Shown here piece after piece: positions 10,643-22,979 of a stretch of DNA of 64,000 bases; the first letter of the stretch is position 1; every line of letters starts with the position of its first letter. This DNA is from Symbiodinium natans (lineage: Eukaryota; Sar; Dinophyceae; Suessiales; Symbiodiniaceae). The DNA is taken from assembly GCA_905221605.1 (NCBI GenBank), contig CAJNDS010000791.1, positions 822,001 through 886,000 on the forward strand. Reading direction: 5' to 3'. A model generated the notes under the pieces. The model saw nothing but the letters and a program-made list of their open reading frames with translations. It was not told the origin of the DNA and made no database searches. The position numbers were made by a program, and so were the translations under genes.

Positions 10643-10677
10643 GCCTGTCCATTGCGGACCTCACCCTCACCTACGAG
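10643..10677 (+). CDS. Short exon, unrecognised protein
   Basis: Follows TCCCAG; GC donor at 10,678. Reads LSIADLTLTYE, a beta-strand-like text. The frame remains open through 10,722. Function unknown. Confidence 0.42.
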
Positions 10678-10769
10678 GCAGGGAACCTTCCAAGTCTGCG
10701 GGTGCGGAGCATCCCGCGGACTGGTTTCCTCAGAAGCTTCCAAACCCTAAGCTCTGAAGCTCCCCCACA

Positions 10770-10915
10770 ACCGGAGGTCTGTGATGTGCGGACTCATGGC
10801 CTCGGATTTTCGGAGCTTTCTTTGGGCCAGGAGGCCGCATCTTCGATGTCGGGGGCTGGCTTTCGCCAGCGCTATGCCGACACCTCGAACGTCTGGGCCA
10901 GTTCAGCCCTAAACC
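10770..10915 (+). CDS. Exon-like open frame, unrecognised
   Basis: Open frame with protein-like composition, including GQEAASSMSGAGFRQRYADT. It ends in an AT-rich stretch with ATGTATATAC-type repeats. Exact ends uncertain. Confidence 0.33.
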
Positions 10916-11292
10916 CGACCCCCCAAGACGACTCTTGTTGAGACAAGCTACAGTTGTATATGCACAGATATATGTATGGCACACATATGCATATGTAAAT
11001 GTACATGTATATACGTAGTACATGTGCATGCACATATCTTATATGGCCCCAAACCCTAAACCGACACATGTTTTACTTCATGCATTTTGTAATACATTTG
11101 CTCGCCCCCAGTCTGCACTTGCAGCCTCCAGAGCATGAAGCCCCCAAGTGCTTCGGTTTCGGTTCGGGGTTTCAGGGCTTCCGCCCGTTAAACAGAGAAG
11201 CCCTCATACCCTAGCCCTACACACCCTAGGCACCCCACAAAGCCTATAAGCCCCCAGGGCCTAAACCCCAAAGCCCTTGAACATCTACCCCA

Positions 11293-11364
11293 GACGCAGA
11301 GGCCGAGCAAGAAACCGGTGCTGTGGCGGAGGTCGTTTGCCGCTGCCGCAAAGGCGCCTTGTGG
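11293..11364 (+). CDS. Short exon, unrecognised protein
   Basis: Follows ACCCCAG; GT donor near 11,365, after which a TTTAGGG array begins. Reads EAEQETGAVAEVVCRCRKG. Function unknown. Confidence 0.45.
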
Positions 11365-11580
11365 GTCCGAGGGTTTAGGGTTTAGGGTTCAGGGTTTAGG
11401 GTTTAGGGTTTAGGGTTACAACACCGAAGTGCGGTGAGCGCATCGTCCCAGGAGCCATGAACAAAGAGCCGCCGAGGTGTCTGCGCCTCAGTGGGCGGGT
11501 GGCGAGCTGACGGCTTAGGAGTACCTGAGCACTAAGGCCTTCTAAACCCCATACCCTGAACCCTCAACCGCAGATTCCAG

Positions 11581-11642
11581 GAAGCACAGACAGAACAAGT
11601 TGTCAGGGCCAGCTTTCGTGAGGCTCAGGCAGTACATCAAAG
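11581..11642 (+). CDS. Short exon with strong GTAACG donor
   Basis: Clean exon: CCAG acceptor, twenty codons plus two bases, then GTAACG. Reads EAQTEQVVRASFREAQAVHQ, a helical, possibly coiled segment. One of the best-bounded exons in the left third of the window. No family recognised. Confidence 0.55.
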
Positions 11643-11715
11643 GTAACGACGTAACTTTTCCCTGCAAGGCTATGGCTTAGAAACGGCCCCGATTTCTGTA
11701 TTTCAAGAAGTTGGT

Positions 11716-11935
11716 GTGGACGAGAACCGAGGGCTACTTTGGAAGAAGTTGACAGCAACGTACCCAGGTGCCCTGGGTGACACCGTGTGGCTGCGCACCG
11801 AGAACGATCAGGAGGCCGGGTGCTCCCAGAATTGGGGATTCCTTGGAAGACGTGAGATCAACAAAGACAGTACAAACGGCTTTGGTGTTCAGCAGCCAGG
11901 ATACAGCGGTCTGCGATTTAGGTGCGCAGAATCGA
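11716..11935 (+). CDS. Exon-like open frame, unrecognised
   Basis: Open frame with even composition, including WKKLTATYPGALGDTVWLRT. It stays open to 12,168 but turns hydrophobic and repeat-like after about 11,940, where C/T-rich text suggests an intron. Confidence 0.4.
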
Positions 11936-12209
11936 CGATTCACTTTTCGCTGATGGTCATGATGCTCCCACTCATCCCCCCCCCTCTCCCTCGCTGTCTC
12001 GCTCTCTCTTTCTCTTTCTTGGAGTTGCAAAGCTGCTTCTTTGTCTGCCACGCGTGCGTCTTCGCTGCTCCCATCAATCCCCCTGCTTCCGCTACGATCA
12101 TGACGGCTCATCTCTACTTCTGGATCTGCTTTTGCAGCCCCTTAAACTCCAAACCCTGCAAACTCTGAACCCTGAACCTTAAAAAAATATCCTTGAATCT
12201 GTGCGGAAG

Positions 12210-12245
12210 GCTCTCGCCATGGTCGTGGGCCACAGCGGAGCGGAG
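12210..12245 (+). CDS. Short exon, unrecognised protein
   Basis: Twelve whole codons between GGAAG and GTCGTC: ALAMVVGHSGAE. Coding text in the same frame continues on both sides (ILESVRK before, VVSEINGAY after), so the exon may be longer (12,190-12,275). Confidence 0.45.
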
Positions 12246-12413
12246 GTCGTCTCGGAAATAAACGGAGCGTACTCAACCCCAGACCCTTAACCCTCCTGAA
12301 GCCCTAGACCCTCAAGCCTAAACATCCTACCCCAAACCCTAAACCCTAACCTCTTGTTAAATTCTAAACCCTAAACCCTAAACCCTCAACATCCTGACAC
12401 CTGGCAGCTTCAG

Positions 12414-12450
12414 GAGCTCTTCGTCCGCTGGACTCAGCCGGGCCACCCCC
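12414..12450 (+). CDS. Short exon, unrecognised protein
   Basis: Follows TTCAG; GC donor at 12,451. Reads ELFVRWTQPGHP. The upstream intron is CCCTAAA-rich and the downstream intron carries CATAGGGTT repeats. Confidence 0.45.
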
Positions 12451-12493
12451 GCAATGCGGCGGCCTCATGAAGCTCCGGCTTTCCTTCGGTGCA

Positions 12494-12618
12494 TAGGGTT
12501 CATAGGGTTCAGAAGGTTCATAGGGCTCAGAGGGTTCATAGGGATTATAGGGTTCATAGGGTTCATAGGGTGATCTAGGGTGATCTAGGATGATCTAGGG
12601 TGATCTAGGGTGACATAG
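12494..12618. repeat. Short tandem repeat CATAGGGTT grading into GTGATCTAGG
   Basis: Six or so CATAGGGTT-like units are followed by four GTGATCTAGG-like units. The block appears to derive from the heptamer by one-base changes, with local amplification of a new unit. Confidence 0.8.
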
Positions 12619-13194
12619 GGGCGTTTTAGGCTTCAGGGTTGCTGCTTTTGTTGGGAGGAGGGGGGGGGGGTGGAATGCAGGGTCTTTTGGCCCTGCTGGC
12701 ATAAGGCATCCGTTTTAGGCGTTTGTTCATTGCTATATTCGATAAACAAACGCCGGTGCCATGCTTTCTGCCCTAGGTCAGGGAAACTAATAAAATACCT
12801 GGCTCACCATTAGTTTTTGGGTGTGCTGTGCCTGAACACGTGATCAAAAGACCACTCCGACCTCAAAATTCAGCCAGAATCCCAGAACAAATCCTGAACG
12901 TCTCGTCCTAGTCATTCACTCTGCTTCGTTGCACTAAGTCCTTCCCAGTGCCTCGCAGACAGCTTCGATCCTCTCAGGCACGTTCTTTGGCGTTGGCAGC
13001 TTCAGAGTTCATTTATTCTTCTGGAGGGTTTAGGGTTTAGGGTTCAGGGTGAGTTCTGAACCCAATAACCCGAAACTCCTGCTGTGACCTGAAGCCTTAG
13101 CCCTAAAAAGCTTTTTGGGCCGGGTTCTGGGCGAAGTCCCCTAAAACTTAGAACCCTAGAACCCTAGAACTCTGAGCCCTTGAAATATGCTCAG

Positions 13195-13281
13195 CAGTCC
13201 TATCCCAAACGCTCCACGAGCTTCTGGAAAGAGCCCTTTCGAACGCGCGAGGATGCACAAAGCTGCGCAGAAGTTGGCGGG
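13195..13281 (+). CDS. Exon, unrecognised protein
   Basis: Follows GCTCAG; a GT donor fits at 13,282. Twenty-nine codons in one protein-like frame, including PKRSTSFWKEPFRTREDAQS. Longer than most exons here. Function unknown. Confidence 0.48.
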
Positions 13282-14419
13282 GTGCGCGGGCCCTTGCTGG
13301 AGCGTGCTGCTTGTCCCTGAGCCCTGAAACCCTAAAACCTTGAACCCTGTCTGAACCCAAAACCCTCAAACCCTCCTGAAGCCTGAATCCTAAACCTGGC
13401 CCCTATACTCTGAAACCCTGAAGCCTGAACCTTCAAACCCAAAAGCCTCACTAAACCCAAAAGCCTGCACCCTGAACTCCCATGACACGCAAAAACCCCG
13501 AATTTGGAGCGGAACTTCCTTTCGGGGCACCCCAAGGTCGCCTTCCTTCTCTGTTGCCGCCCAGGAGGCTCAACAAAAAGCCCACCGGCGCCCCTCAAGA
13601 GGGGGTGTTTAGGGTTTAGGGAGATCACCCAACCTTGGATGCAAAAAGGGTTTGGGGAGTTAGGGCTTTTTTGGTAGCGTTTAAGGCTTGGGGAGCCTTG
13701 GGTCCTAGATTTCCAGAGGATCATGGCCCGCAACCCGAAGAAGCTGCTGTGACCCGGCTGGCGCATCTAAGGTTGCATGGGAACCCTGAACCCTACACCC
13801 TAAACCCTAAACCCTAGGCTTTTGGGGCCTTTCAAAGCGTTTCAGGGGGGTTCCCGAAGCTTTTTTTTCGAGCGACTCGAAGGTGGCCTTGAGCACACCC
13901 CGAAAGGACCCCGAAACCCTGAAGCCTAGAACCCCCAGGTCCCACCCTGAAACCTTCAAGCCAAACCCCTTGGGCAGGAAGCCTCGACTGGAGTCGGGAA
14001 CCCTACTTTTTTTTCTGTGTTTTTTGAAGGGTTTAGGGGTTTAGGGTTTTGAGTTTAGGGCTCAGGGTCTACGTTGAATACATGCGTGGACGAGGCGCTC
14101 ATCCCCTGGCTCGAGGTTTCAGCCATAAACGTAAAACCCCTTACTAGGGTTTAGGGTTTAGGGTGTAGGGTGTAGGGTGTAGGGTGTAGGGTAGACCTCA
14201 TTCACAGCCCGTTCCAAAGCCTGGAGACGCTGAATTTAGAGTTCATAGCTGCGGGTTTTGTGGGGCCCTGAAGGTCAGGGTTTCGAATGTGGAGTATATA
14301 CTTTAGGAACTTGCGGGGACCCGAAGTCCTAGTGGGGAAGGGTGTGGTGGGGTTTCGAGGTCCTTATTTCGTGGCGTTTGCGGGGGGGGGGGGGATTATG
14401 GCTAAGTTGACACCCTGAG

Positions 14420-14452
14420 GCGGAGCGGCACTTTCGCCTGGACATCGAGTCA
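14420..14452 (+). CDS. Short exon, unrecognised protein
   Basis: Eleven codons between CTGAG and GTTCGG: AERHFRLDIES. The frame is open further on both sides. Function unknown. Confidence 0.4.
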
Positions 14453-14966
14453 GTTCGGGGCTCGGACAGGGTTGGAGGGCTATTTAAGTTTTTTTGGGTT
14501 TCAGGTTTCAAGCCCTACACCCTGAACCCTAAAATCCTAAATCCTGATCAAAGAGGTTGAGGGATGGTGCATGAAGGTTTGGGATTGTGGAGAGTTTGCC
14601 GTTTCAAAGCCCCAAACCCTACACACTATATATACTCCATGCGGGGTGGCCTCCTGTTGGAATCCCTCCTCTGTCCTCACATTCGGAAAGCCGCCACCCC
14701 CTCTTTCCTGCCTTCAGGCACCAGGAGGTACTCAAAAGCCATGCGACATTAAACCCCCTTAGTAGAGGGTCGCCATGAAGGCCCAGAAAGCCGCAGTACC
14801 CTGAAGCTCCAGTATCCTTGAGGTCCGAATCTGGAACCCCCAAACGCCCCAAAACCATCCTGAGTTGCTTATCTTGAAGCCCTAAACCTTAAACCCTGAA
14901 CAGTAAATCTACACCCTGAACTCAAAGAGTCTTCAGCAACCCGAAGCCATAGACCATGGGCGTCAG

Positions 14967-15003
14967 GGGAGTTTCTGGCTGCCCTAGGTCACCTGCTGCG
15001 CCG
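14967..15003 (+). CDS. Short exon, helical segment
   Basis: Follows GTCAG. Reads EFLAALGHLLRR, an amphipathic helix. A GC donor fits at 15,004. Function unknown. Confidence 0.4.
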
Positions 15004-15337
15004 GCAAGGACCTCGAGAGTGAGGGCAAGGCGTGGGTGGTGGTGGGTGGTGGGCATTTAGGTTTTAGGTTTCAGGATTTAGGGTTTAGGGTTCAGGGCTA
15101 CAGGGTTCATTCTTCAGGAATTTGGGTTGAGTGCTCAGGTTAAGGGTTCTCCTTTGTGAGGGATGCACAGAAAAGCCTGAGAACCAAGCCTCAACAGCGG
15201 TTTAGATCTCTGGAGCGCTTTCGGTCTCTAGGGGTTTAGGTGGTTTAGGGCGGGATCAAGGCGTTGCTAGGGATGGACTTCATGCAGGGAGTTGGGTTCA
15301 TATCTGTAGGAAAAAGCCCTCGCAATCTGAATGTGAC

Positions 15338-15367
15338 CGCCCCCCCCCCCCCCCCCCCCCCCCCCCC
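15338..15367. repeat. Poly-C run
   Basis: About 29 C in a row with a further C-rich tail to about 15,380. Confidence 0.95.
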
Positions 15368-15916
15368 ACCCCCGGCCCCCCGGTCCTTTCTACAGGATGC
15401 CGTGGTCTCTCTCCTCTCGCCCCTGAGGGATCGCTGCTTGCATCCCGGCTGCGCAAGAAGTGCCCAGAGGTGTCACTTACGCCCGAAATCGTTCTTGGTT
15501 GTGCTTGGTTTGTTTGTGGGAGGCCAAGGCAAAATAAGGCATACACAAAAGTCCGAGGCTGCTGCCCGTCCCTTTTCGATAACGGCAAGCCACGACCAAG
15601 CTGTGTCGTCAACAGAATCAAAGTGAACATGCGGCCACTGTGCTTGACCAAAAGCAACACCACCAGCACCAACAATAGCAGCAGCAGCAGCAGCAAGAAC
15701 CACAATAACAAGAAGAATAACGAGAAGAGCAACAGCCACAAAAAGATCCAGAAGTAACTCTGGCCGCTTAGGATGCCCTACGTTCTTAAACCCTGTGGCA
15801 TTAGGCTGACGCAAGCGGGTTTGAGCTCAGGCTTTGGCATCTTAAGGGGTAAGGGCTTAGTGCTCTTAGTGCTGGCGCTGGCAAAGCCCTGATGCTCTGA
15901 GCCCAGGTACGCTCAG

Positions 15917-15960
15917 AACGGCTGGTGGAGCTATGTGCCTTAGTTGCGAGGGGGCTTCGG
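15917..15960 (+). CDS. Short exon, helical segment
   Basis: Follows GCTCAG; GC donor at 15,961. Reads RLVELCALVARGLR; the frame continues AAAVAVSE. Typical leucine-rich helix. Function unknown. Confidence 0.48.
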
Positions 15961-16890
15961 GCAGCGGCTGTAGCAGTTTCGGAATTATGTGGGTTCAGGA
16001 TTTGAAAATCACAAGCAGCTCAGCTCTGAACTCAACCGTATTTGGACATTTCCCGCGCGCCTGGATTCCTGGACCCAATGCCTACTCCCAGCAACAAGAC
16101 GTCGTCGTCCTCGCTTCCATGGGTAGGTTTGGGTGGGTTACAAGCCGGACCCTGCTTACCCACGAACCCCAGATAAGCCCTATGCAACTTCAGCAACCCT
16201 AAACCCTAGACCCTTGTAAGACCCTAAGCCCGAAATCCTAAACCCACTTATCGCACAAAGGAGCTTTGTTGGCCGTTCCATGTTCGCCAGCTGCACTTCC
16301 ACACAGCATCGGGCCGAGCAGTCTCTCCCTCTCTCTCTTGCTCTCTGTGGCTTGTATGGTCTGTGTTTAAGGGTTTAGGGGATGGAGGAGTCTTTTTTTG
16401 TGGTTATGTGACTCTGTGTTTTTCTGGTTGTCCCTTCTACATTACGGCGCCTAACATTGACAGACCCCAGATGATTCGCGAAATCAGTTTGCGTGACCAT
16501 CAGCTGCTTTGAGTGGGGCTTCGGCTGGTCAGGATTCTCATGCGAGTTACACTACCAGGGTTGCAGGGAGCTAGGGTTTCGAGGTTTCAGCGTTCGGAGT
16601 TGCGGTCTGGCGATCTGATTCGGCTTCATGTTTGCCAGCTCTGTCGTCGAGTTAGTCCGGAGAAGTGAGGAGGTGAAGTCCCAGAGTCAAAGCTATTCTC
16701 TAAAAAAACTCCAAGAAAGTGAGATTGCCAGAGTCTTTCAGGAGTTCCAGTTTGAGGCTTTTGGGGACACTAAACAGCAGAGCCCAAACCCGAAGCCCTA
16801 AACACCTCCGTAAACCCCAACACTCTACACCCCAAACCAACCTAGACCCAAAGCCCTAAGGACGTAGACCCTGAAAACCACACTTGCAAG

Positions 16891-16929
16891 GTGGCAGAGG
16901 AAAATGCTCCACTCATTCGGCGCATCGAG
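16891..16929 (+). CDS. Short exon, unrecognised protein
   Basis: Thirteen codons between GCAAG and a GC donor: VAEENAPLIRRIE. Coding-like and clean at both ends. Followed by a T-run and G/T-rich intron. Confidence 0.5.
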
Positions 16930-16951
16930 GCGCCTGTGGGAGTGGGGTAGA

Positions 16952-16982
<31 letters not shown>

Positions 16983-17090
16983 GGGCTTCAAACGTAGGAT
17001 TAGGGCTCAGGATTCGGGAGTTTGTTTGGGGCTTCTTTGTACGTGGCTGCCGTGAGCCCGGCAACGGCCTGCCGAAATTGCCGGTGGAAG

Positions 17091-17127
17091 TGTGTGTGAG
17101 ACTTTCGATGAGGCTCTGGTGCGCGAG
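17091..17127 (+). CDS. Short exon, unrecognised protein
   Basis: Follows GGAAG; GT donor at 17,128. Reads VCETFDEALVRE. Its position suggests it follows the 16,891 exon in the same transcript. Confidence 0.46.
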
Positions 17128-18326
17128 GTCAGCACCCTAAGTTCCTGCCAGCACTGAAGGCCAGCTTAAGAATAGCCACAACAAGGGCCGTCCTCCATCC
17201 CTTTTCAAAAACCATCATGAAGTGTAAGCCCTAAACCCTAACCCCTAAACCCTCAACCCTCAACCCTCAACCCTAATCCCTAAAACCTAAACCCTAAACC
17301 CTTGCGACCTTAAAGCTGCAAGCCTGCGCTGCATCCTGCCATGAAGGCCTCGGTCCCCCCGCACGGCTCTCGGTCAAACCGCTGAGGCTGTTTTGGGTCT
17401 TTGGAGGTTGAGGGTTTAGGGTTTAGGGTTTAGGGTTTCGAGTTTCGGGTTTCGGGTTTCCGGGTTTCATATAGAGTCGATGTAAGATCATGCACAATGT
17501 CTTTCCTCGCAGCCGCACTCATTGCAATTTCTCCCGTGTTTAACGAACTTTTCTCATGATCTACACACCAGTACGAGGGGTCTGCCGACTCTCCTAGTGG
17601 AAGACATTGCAAAATTGAACGCTGTTCATGACACACCCTCTAGATCCTGAAGCCCTAAATCGGCATCATGCTTCTCGATTGGAGTAGGTCCCTCATGAGA
17701 AGAGAAGCGGGTTCTGAAGTCGGGGTGCCTGACTGTGGGCTTCGAGGTTTCCACAATTTGGTTTTGAGCTTGGGGGTTTTCAGGCACCAGGATCATGTTT
17801 CTGGTTGCCCACAGGACCATAAATGATCACCATCGTCATCATCCTGATGTTATCAAATCATGTTTGTACATGAACCATGCCCCCTAGCTTGATGCCCCTA
17901 TCTTGATGCCCTTTGCCCTAAACGCCCAAGCCCTGAGTCCCAACTAAGTCCAAAGCCTCCCCTAGTCCACTTCTTGACAGTGGAGCCCAAGGTCGGCGGA
18001 TGGTGAGCCACGCAGCCTCTGGCCCAGGGTGGGCTTGGGGAGATTGAAATGCTCGGAGAGTTCGGGCTTTCTGGCTTGATCGGCCTTGTTTCTTTAAGCT
18101 GGAGAAGGAGCCGTTCACGTGTCGCAGATCGGCACTTGATCATCTTATCTTGTCATCATTGATATGACTGATATTCGCCTGGATGAAGATTTCAGAATCT
18201 ACGCCTCAAGACGCCGACGTCATGCCACCCAAACCCCCAAGCCAGAAAGCCTCCCAACACAACCCGAACTTGATGATACTCCCAGGGCCTAAGCTCCAAT
18301 TCGACCCCCAAACCCCGCCGCCCAAG

Positions 18327-18367
18327 GCCTGTCCGTTACGGAAGTGGCGGGGGCCACCCTGGCCCAG
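18327..18367 (+). CDS. Short exon, unrecognised protein
   Basis: Follows CCAAG; GT donor at 18,368. Reads LSVTEVAGATLAQ. The same frame stays open and coding-like to about 18,440, so a longer exon is possible. Confidence 0.45.
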
Positions 18368-18831
18368 GTCGGCAGCGCCGGCGCGCAGCGGGGAGCCCAG
18401 AAAGCCACAGAGCCTTACGCGGAGCCAGGCCATGTGGCCATCATAGGCTTCAGGGATTAGGGCTTAGGGTCGCCCGGGCTAATCAGATTGGCATTGGTTC
18501 GTTCAAGTAGTGGAACCGACCAATGAGGGTTTAGGGTTTAGAGTTTAGGGTCTAGGGTGGGAACCTACTATTGGTTGAAGTGGTCACGCCACCTAGCCAT
18601 GCCATAGGCCGAAGCCCATTTGGCGCAATGGTTGAAGGGTGTGTAGCCATTCCTTTGGGAAGAAACCCCTTTTTTGCAGGCTTAAACCCAAAGCCCCAAA
18701 CCCGCAAAACTTTTGCCTCCAACCGTGCTCCAAGCAACCATGACCCCAAAATCTTCATACTTCAGCCCCTTAACCCTTCACCCTTCAGCCCTAACCCCCC
18801 TAGGCCCTGAACCTCAAAACCTGGTGATCAG

Positions 18832-18893
18832 GCTTGGCCGCTTCGCCAATGCCCCCCTGGAGAGGCGAAGGAGCGCAGTGCGCAGCCTCAGAG
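18832..18893 (+). CDS. Short exon with strong GTAGGG donor
   Basis: Follows GATCAG; twenty codons, then GTAGGG. Reads LGRFANAPLERRRSAVRSLR, basic. It is followed by an intron of CCCTAAGCC / CCCTAAACC units. Confidence 0.52.
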
Positions 18894-18899
18894 GTAGGG

Positions 18900-19085
18900 C
18901 TTCAGGATTCCCTAAGCCCTAAGCCCTAAGCCCTAAGCCCTAAACCCTAAACCCTCAACCCTAACCCCTAATGCCTAAACCCTAATCCCTGATCCCTAAA
19001 CCCTCAACCCTAAGCCCCAAACCCTATAGAGCCCCTACAGCCCCCAGAGCCCCTAGAGCCCCTAGAGCCCCCAAACCCTAAACCC
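18900..19085. repeat. Degenerate CCCTAAA region
   Basis: CCCTAAGCC, CCCTAAA, CCCTCAA and CCCCTAGAG variants in succession, showing how the heptamer decays by point changes. Confidence 0.8.
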
Positions 19086-19195
19086 GCCAAAGGGTTTTTC
19101 CTTTTTTTGGGGCTTCAAGCCGCAGCTTCAGCTCGGGGTTGTTGGTCCAAGGCTTCTGGGATCCCCATAGAGTAGTACTAAGAATATCATTATGT

Positions 19196-19263
19196 ATGTA
19201 TATACATATATATATATATATGCATATTCTGAATAGTGGTATATGTATATATGTATCAGTATT

Positions 19264-19296
<33 letters not shown>

Positions 19297-19335
19297 ATAT
19301 GCATATATCAGTGTGATAGTGATATAAATACATGT
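19196..19335. repeat. AT dinucleotide-rich region
   Basis: ATATATAT runs with ATGTATAC interruptions. Similar tracts occur at 19,966-20,060, 42,596-42,655, 53,434-53,475 and 53,600-53,640. No gene within. Confidence 0.9.
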
Positions 19336-20740
19336 ATACAATCAAGCAGGTGCACTCGTACAAGGAAGAGACGCTACAGTGCGTCTTTTTGCTAATGAAG
19401 CACGTCTCCCTTAAATTGACTGGCCTTCCCGTTGCTCTACTATGAACCGGAGGGGCAGGCTTGTGCAATTAGGAGACGCTGTCAAAAACAATATAGGTAG
19501 TTTGGATGGTGCAAGTAGCGCTCGCCACGCTTCTAATCTAGAGGCAGGCACTAGTACCCAAACCAAACACCAAAACAAAATCCAGGTGTTAGTACACCAA
19601 CCAGAAAACACAAAAACATCATTGTGACTAATTGGTGTGCGGGACCCGGAGGACTCGTGCCCGGTTTTTGGTTTTTGGAGTACTCGTGCCCGAATGTTTT
19701 TTGTTACCCTGAACCCTACGACCCAGCTCCTGAACCTCAAAACCCAAACCATGAACCCTATTTAAACCCTAAGCCCTAAACCCTAAACCCGAAACCCTAA
19801 ACCCTAAACGCTAAACCCTAAACCCTAAACCCTGAACCCTGAACCCTGAACTACCTTAGACCCTGAACCCTCGCCGAGGCTGTCTCTGGCAGGCCTGGGG
19901 GTCGTTTGTTCCGCGGCAAGCACTCCTGGCCGCAGGACCTTTCCGGGATTCATGTATAACAAAACATATATATATATATATGTATATGTATATAAATACA
20001 TAAATCTAACTATATAAACATAAATAAATAAAGAAAAAATGTGTATATATATATAGAGAGAGAGAGAGAGAGGGAGGGTGGGAGTCATCCCGATATTCGA
20101 CTCTGAAGTAAATAGGGATCTCCTTGGCGGAAAGATTAGACCTGCGAGGTCCAGGGGCGATTCAGGGAGCAAACTTTGTGACATCTCAGGTTCGGCAATT
20201 CTGGCAGAGGGGGCCAAAGCTCCAACACCTCCAAACCCAACAACCCTGAACTGAGTAAGGGTTTGAGGGTTGAAGGGTCTAGGAACGCTGGCGCGTGCTG
20301 GAGACCCGGCCCGGGATAGATGTTTAGGAAACTGCGCGGTCGTGCAGGGAAGGGGTTTGTTTTTCTCTTAGCTGGGAGTTTCGTGCGATGGCCAAGAGGG
20401 CCAGTTCGGGTTTCTAAGGGCTCTTGTGCCCTCCGAGCTTCAAGCCGAAACCCCAAACCAGCATGGGATTCGTTTTTTGCAAGTGGCTCATATGCGGACC
20501 CCATGTACATCGTTTGTATCCATGTGGCCCTGGCTCGGGGTGCGGGACGGATCCTGGATATGTTCGGTCTCTTTCCGGAAATCTGTGTCCTTCTTCGGCC
20601 ACAAAATCTCAACCCTAAACCCTGAGACCTCAACCCTAAACCCTAAGCCCCTGAACCCGAAATCCTAACCCCAAATCCTAAACCCCAAATCCTAAACCCT
20701 AAATCCTAAACCCTAAGCCCTAAACCCTATCACGTGAGAG

Positions 20741-20820
20741 TCGATCAACATCATGCAGCGTGCCTGCGCAGCTGCGGCGGCTCAGAGAGTCCAGAGACCC
20801 CTCCGACGTTCGAAGACATA
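20741..20820 (+). CDS. Exon, unrecognised protein
   Basis: Follows GTGAGAG; GC donor at 20,821. Twenty-six codons in one frame, including CLRSCGGSESPETPPTFEDI. Function unknown. Confidence 0.48.
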
Positions 20821-21358
20821 GCAGGTTTAGGGCTTCGGGCAGTTTAGGGCGTTTAGATTTTTAAAGCAGCTTCGCATCAAGACAGAAGGGGTCCCGTTGC
20901 AAAGGTAGGGGGGGGGGACTTGTTTCGAAGAACCCAGCAGGGGGTGGAGAGCCATGTCTGACGTCTCTGTGAATGTGATGCCTGCCCTGTCGCTCGCTTG
21001 GTTCCAGTAAGCGGATGTCGGCGACAGGGAACCCTTTTTTAGAATTGTCGAGTTTTCAGACCTCGGGGTGCGGCCTAGAGCTGAGGAAGGCTTGGGAGCT
21101 TCGACCCCAAGCTGATTTAGCCTTCTTACCCCCCCCCCCCCCCCCCCTGCATGCCATAGAGCCCCAAACCCCCGAAGCCCCTGCAGAGCAAAGTCCATCT
21201 GACATTCCCCTGAGCCCCAGAAGCCCTGGCTGTAACGACTCGTAGCTACTGTAACGGCCGCTACGTAAGCCAGCTCGGCAATGTTTAGGGAGTTAGCCTT
21301 TCAAAAGCAACAAGTAAGGTTATAAGCTCGACAAGGATACTAAATACTGAAACCAGCT

Positions 21359-21850
21359 ATGGCTATAGTTCTCCTGTTTACACATTCTAAGGCTGGGTCG
21401 CACCATGGGCAGCCAGGCAGCCGGCTCGGATATGTTCGAGGCACCAAAACCGTTACATGCTTTTTGATGTGGCTTCAAGAGCAGTGGAGGATGTGGGTCC
21501 GTAATGTAAGGGATTTTGCATTCGATTTGGGGAATCTGCCTGAAGACCAATCCTTTGAGCCACATTCCCCAAAGTTGCTGCAGGGTGGGGCCAGCAGCGG
21601 CATCAACAATGAGGACGCTGTTCAGCAATTGCAGCTGCCAGCTGGGGCTGTTCAGAGAAGTTTCGGCCTTGACACGGGACATCAGTGCTATGTTCCGCAC
21701 CCAGAACACCCACCCAGGAGTCTGCAATCCCTGGACCCTAAACCCAAAACTACCCTCCGACCTGACCTCGAAACGCAGAGGCTGAGAGCTCCCCAACCCA
21801 AAAAACAAAACACTGCGCCTACGCACGAACAGCACTTCACAGAAACCTAA
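21359..21850. other. Long open frames on both strands, strand undecided
   Basis: A + strand frame (163 codons) and a - strand frame (190 codons, 21,320-21,892) overlap, and a third + frame is open over 21,516-21,785. None shows a known motif. The + strand is favoured only because every well-bounded exon in the window is on +. Confidence 0.3.
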
Positions 21851-22060
21851 GAATCGGGCGCAGGGTGCGGGGCGAAGAGTGCAGCAACACAAGGTCCAGA
21901 TAGAGGCAACTCTTCCCTAGAGCCTTCAAGACTCCTTAACTGAGTCATAGTGCTTCGCATGTAGGGGTTTAAGCGTTCGTACGGTAGGGTGTACGATTTT
22001 GGGCTTTTGTGGTTGGGACACTGAACCCCGAAGCCCTGAACACCGATGATGCGCCCCGCA

Positions 22061-22251
22061 CCCAGAACCGGGTTTTCGCTGGCAGACGCCAGGCCACTTC
22101 CCCGCCCAACTACGCGAATCGATCTGCTACGCCCATGAAGATCTTGGAGCCTCGTCCTGACAGGGGTGGAGGCTTTCGCAGGCCTTCGGGCTATGTCTCT
22201 ACTTCTTTTGGTGGAGAGGGCTGCTTCGTGTTATGCGGCTGGCCAACATGA
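22061..22251 (+). CDS. Exon-like open frame ending in TGA, unrecognised
   Basis: Open frame with strongly protein-like text, such as FAGRRQATSPPNYANRSATP and GGGFRRPSGYVSTSFGGEG, ending at TGA 22,249-22,251. It may be a 3' terminal exon. No heptamer repeats inside it. Confidence 0.45.
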
Positions 22252-22740
22252 ATGCAAGCTGTGGCTACTTTTGGGTACAGGGGCCGTATAAATTACAACA
22301 GGGACGCCCAAGTTGGGGACCATAAACAAGTGATTTGCAAACGTGGCGCGGTGTCCCTGCAAGCCTTCAATCTGAACAAGCAGGCCCTAAACCCCAAACC
22401 CGAAACCCTAGACCGGGGGGGGGGGGGGGGGGGGGATGGCGCAAACCTTGGAGTACCGTTGGGCCAAGGCAAATTCAGACGCCTGAGCATCACACTTTAG
22501 GGGACCCTATGGATAGACCTTGGTTCAAGTCTAGGGCCGTTTTTGATGAAACAGACTTGCACATTCCGGTTGCAAATCCCAGCTGTTGAGGGGCTTCCTG
22601 GCTTTAGAGCTTTGGGGTTTAGGTGCCCCAAACTCTGGTGCGAGACTCTTAGCCCTTCACCCATGCAGGATTACTTGGGTTTAGGGTTTAGGGTTACGGG
22701 TTTAGGGTTTAGGGTTCAGGGTTTAGGGTCTAGGGTCCAG

Positions 22741-22804
22741 CTGGAGCATCCCAGGAGACTCCGCAATCTGCCGCATTGTGGCTGCGAGACTTGCGAGTCT
22801 CGAG
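22741..22804 (+). CDS. Short exon, unrecognised protein
   Basis: Follows GTCCAG at the end of a TTTAGGG array; GC donor at 22,805. Reads WSIPGDSAICRIVAARLASL. Function unknown, possibly the start of the SHSW gene downstream. Confidence 0.5.
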
Positions 22805-22979
22805 GCGGAACGGCCCCCCAAAAGCCCTCAACCAAGGCCTGAGCCGTAACAAAACACAGGATTTCAAGCCCCGCAAACCCGAAACATTAAGGCCACAACT
22901 AAAACCCTAAACCCTGAACCCTCAACCCTAAACCCTAAACCCTCCTCAAAGGATCGTTTTCTTCCATTGAAATAGCCAG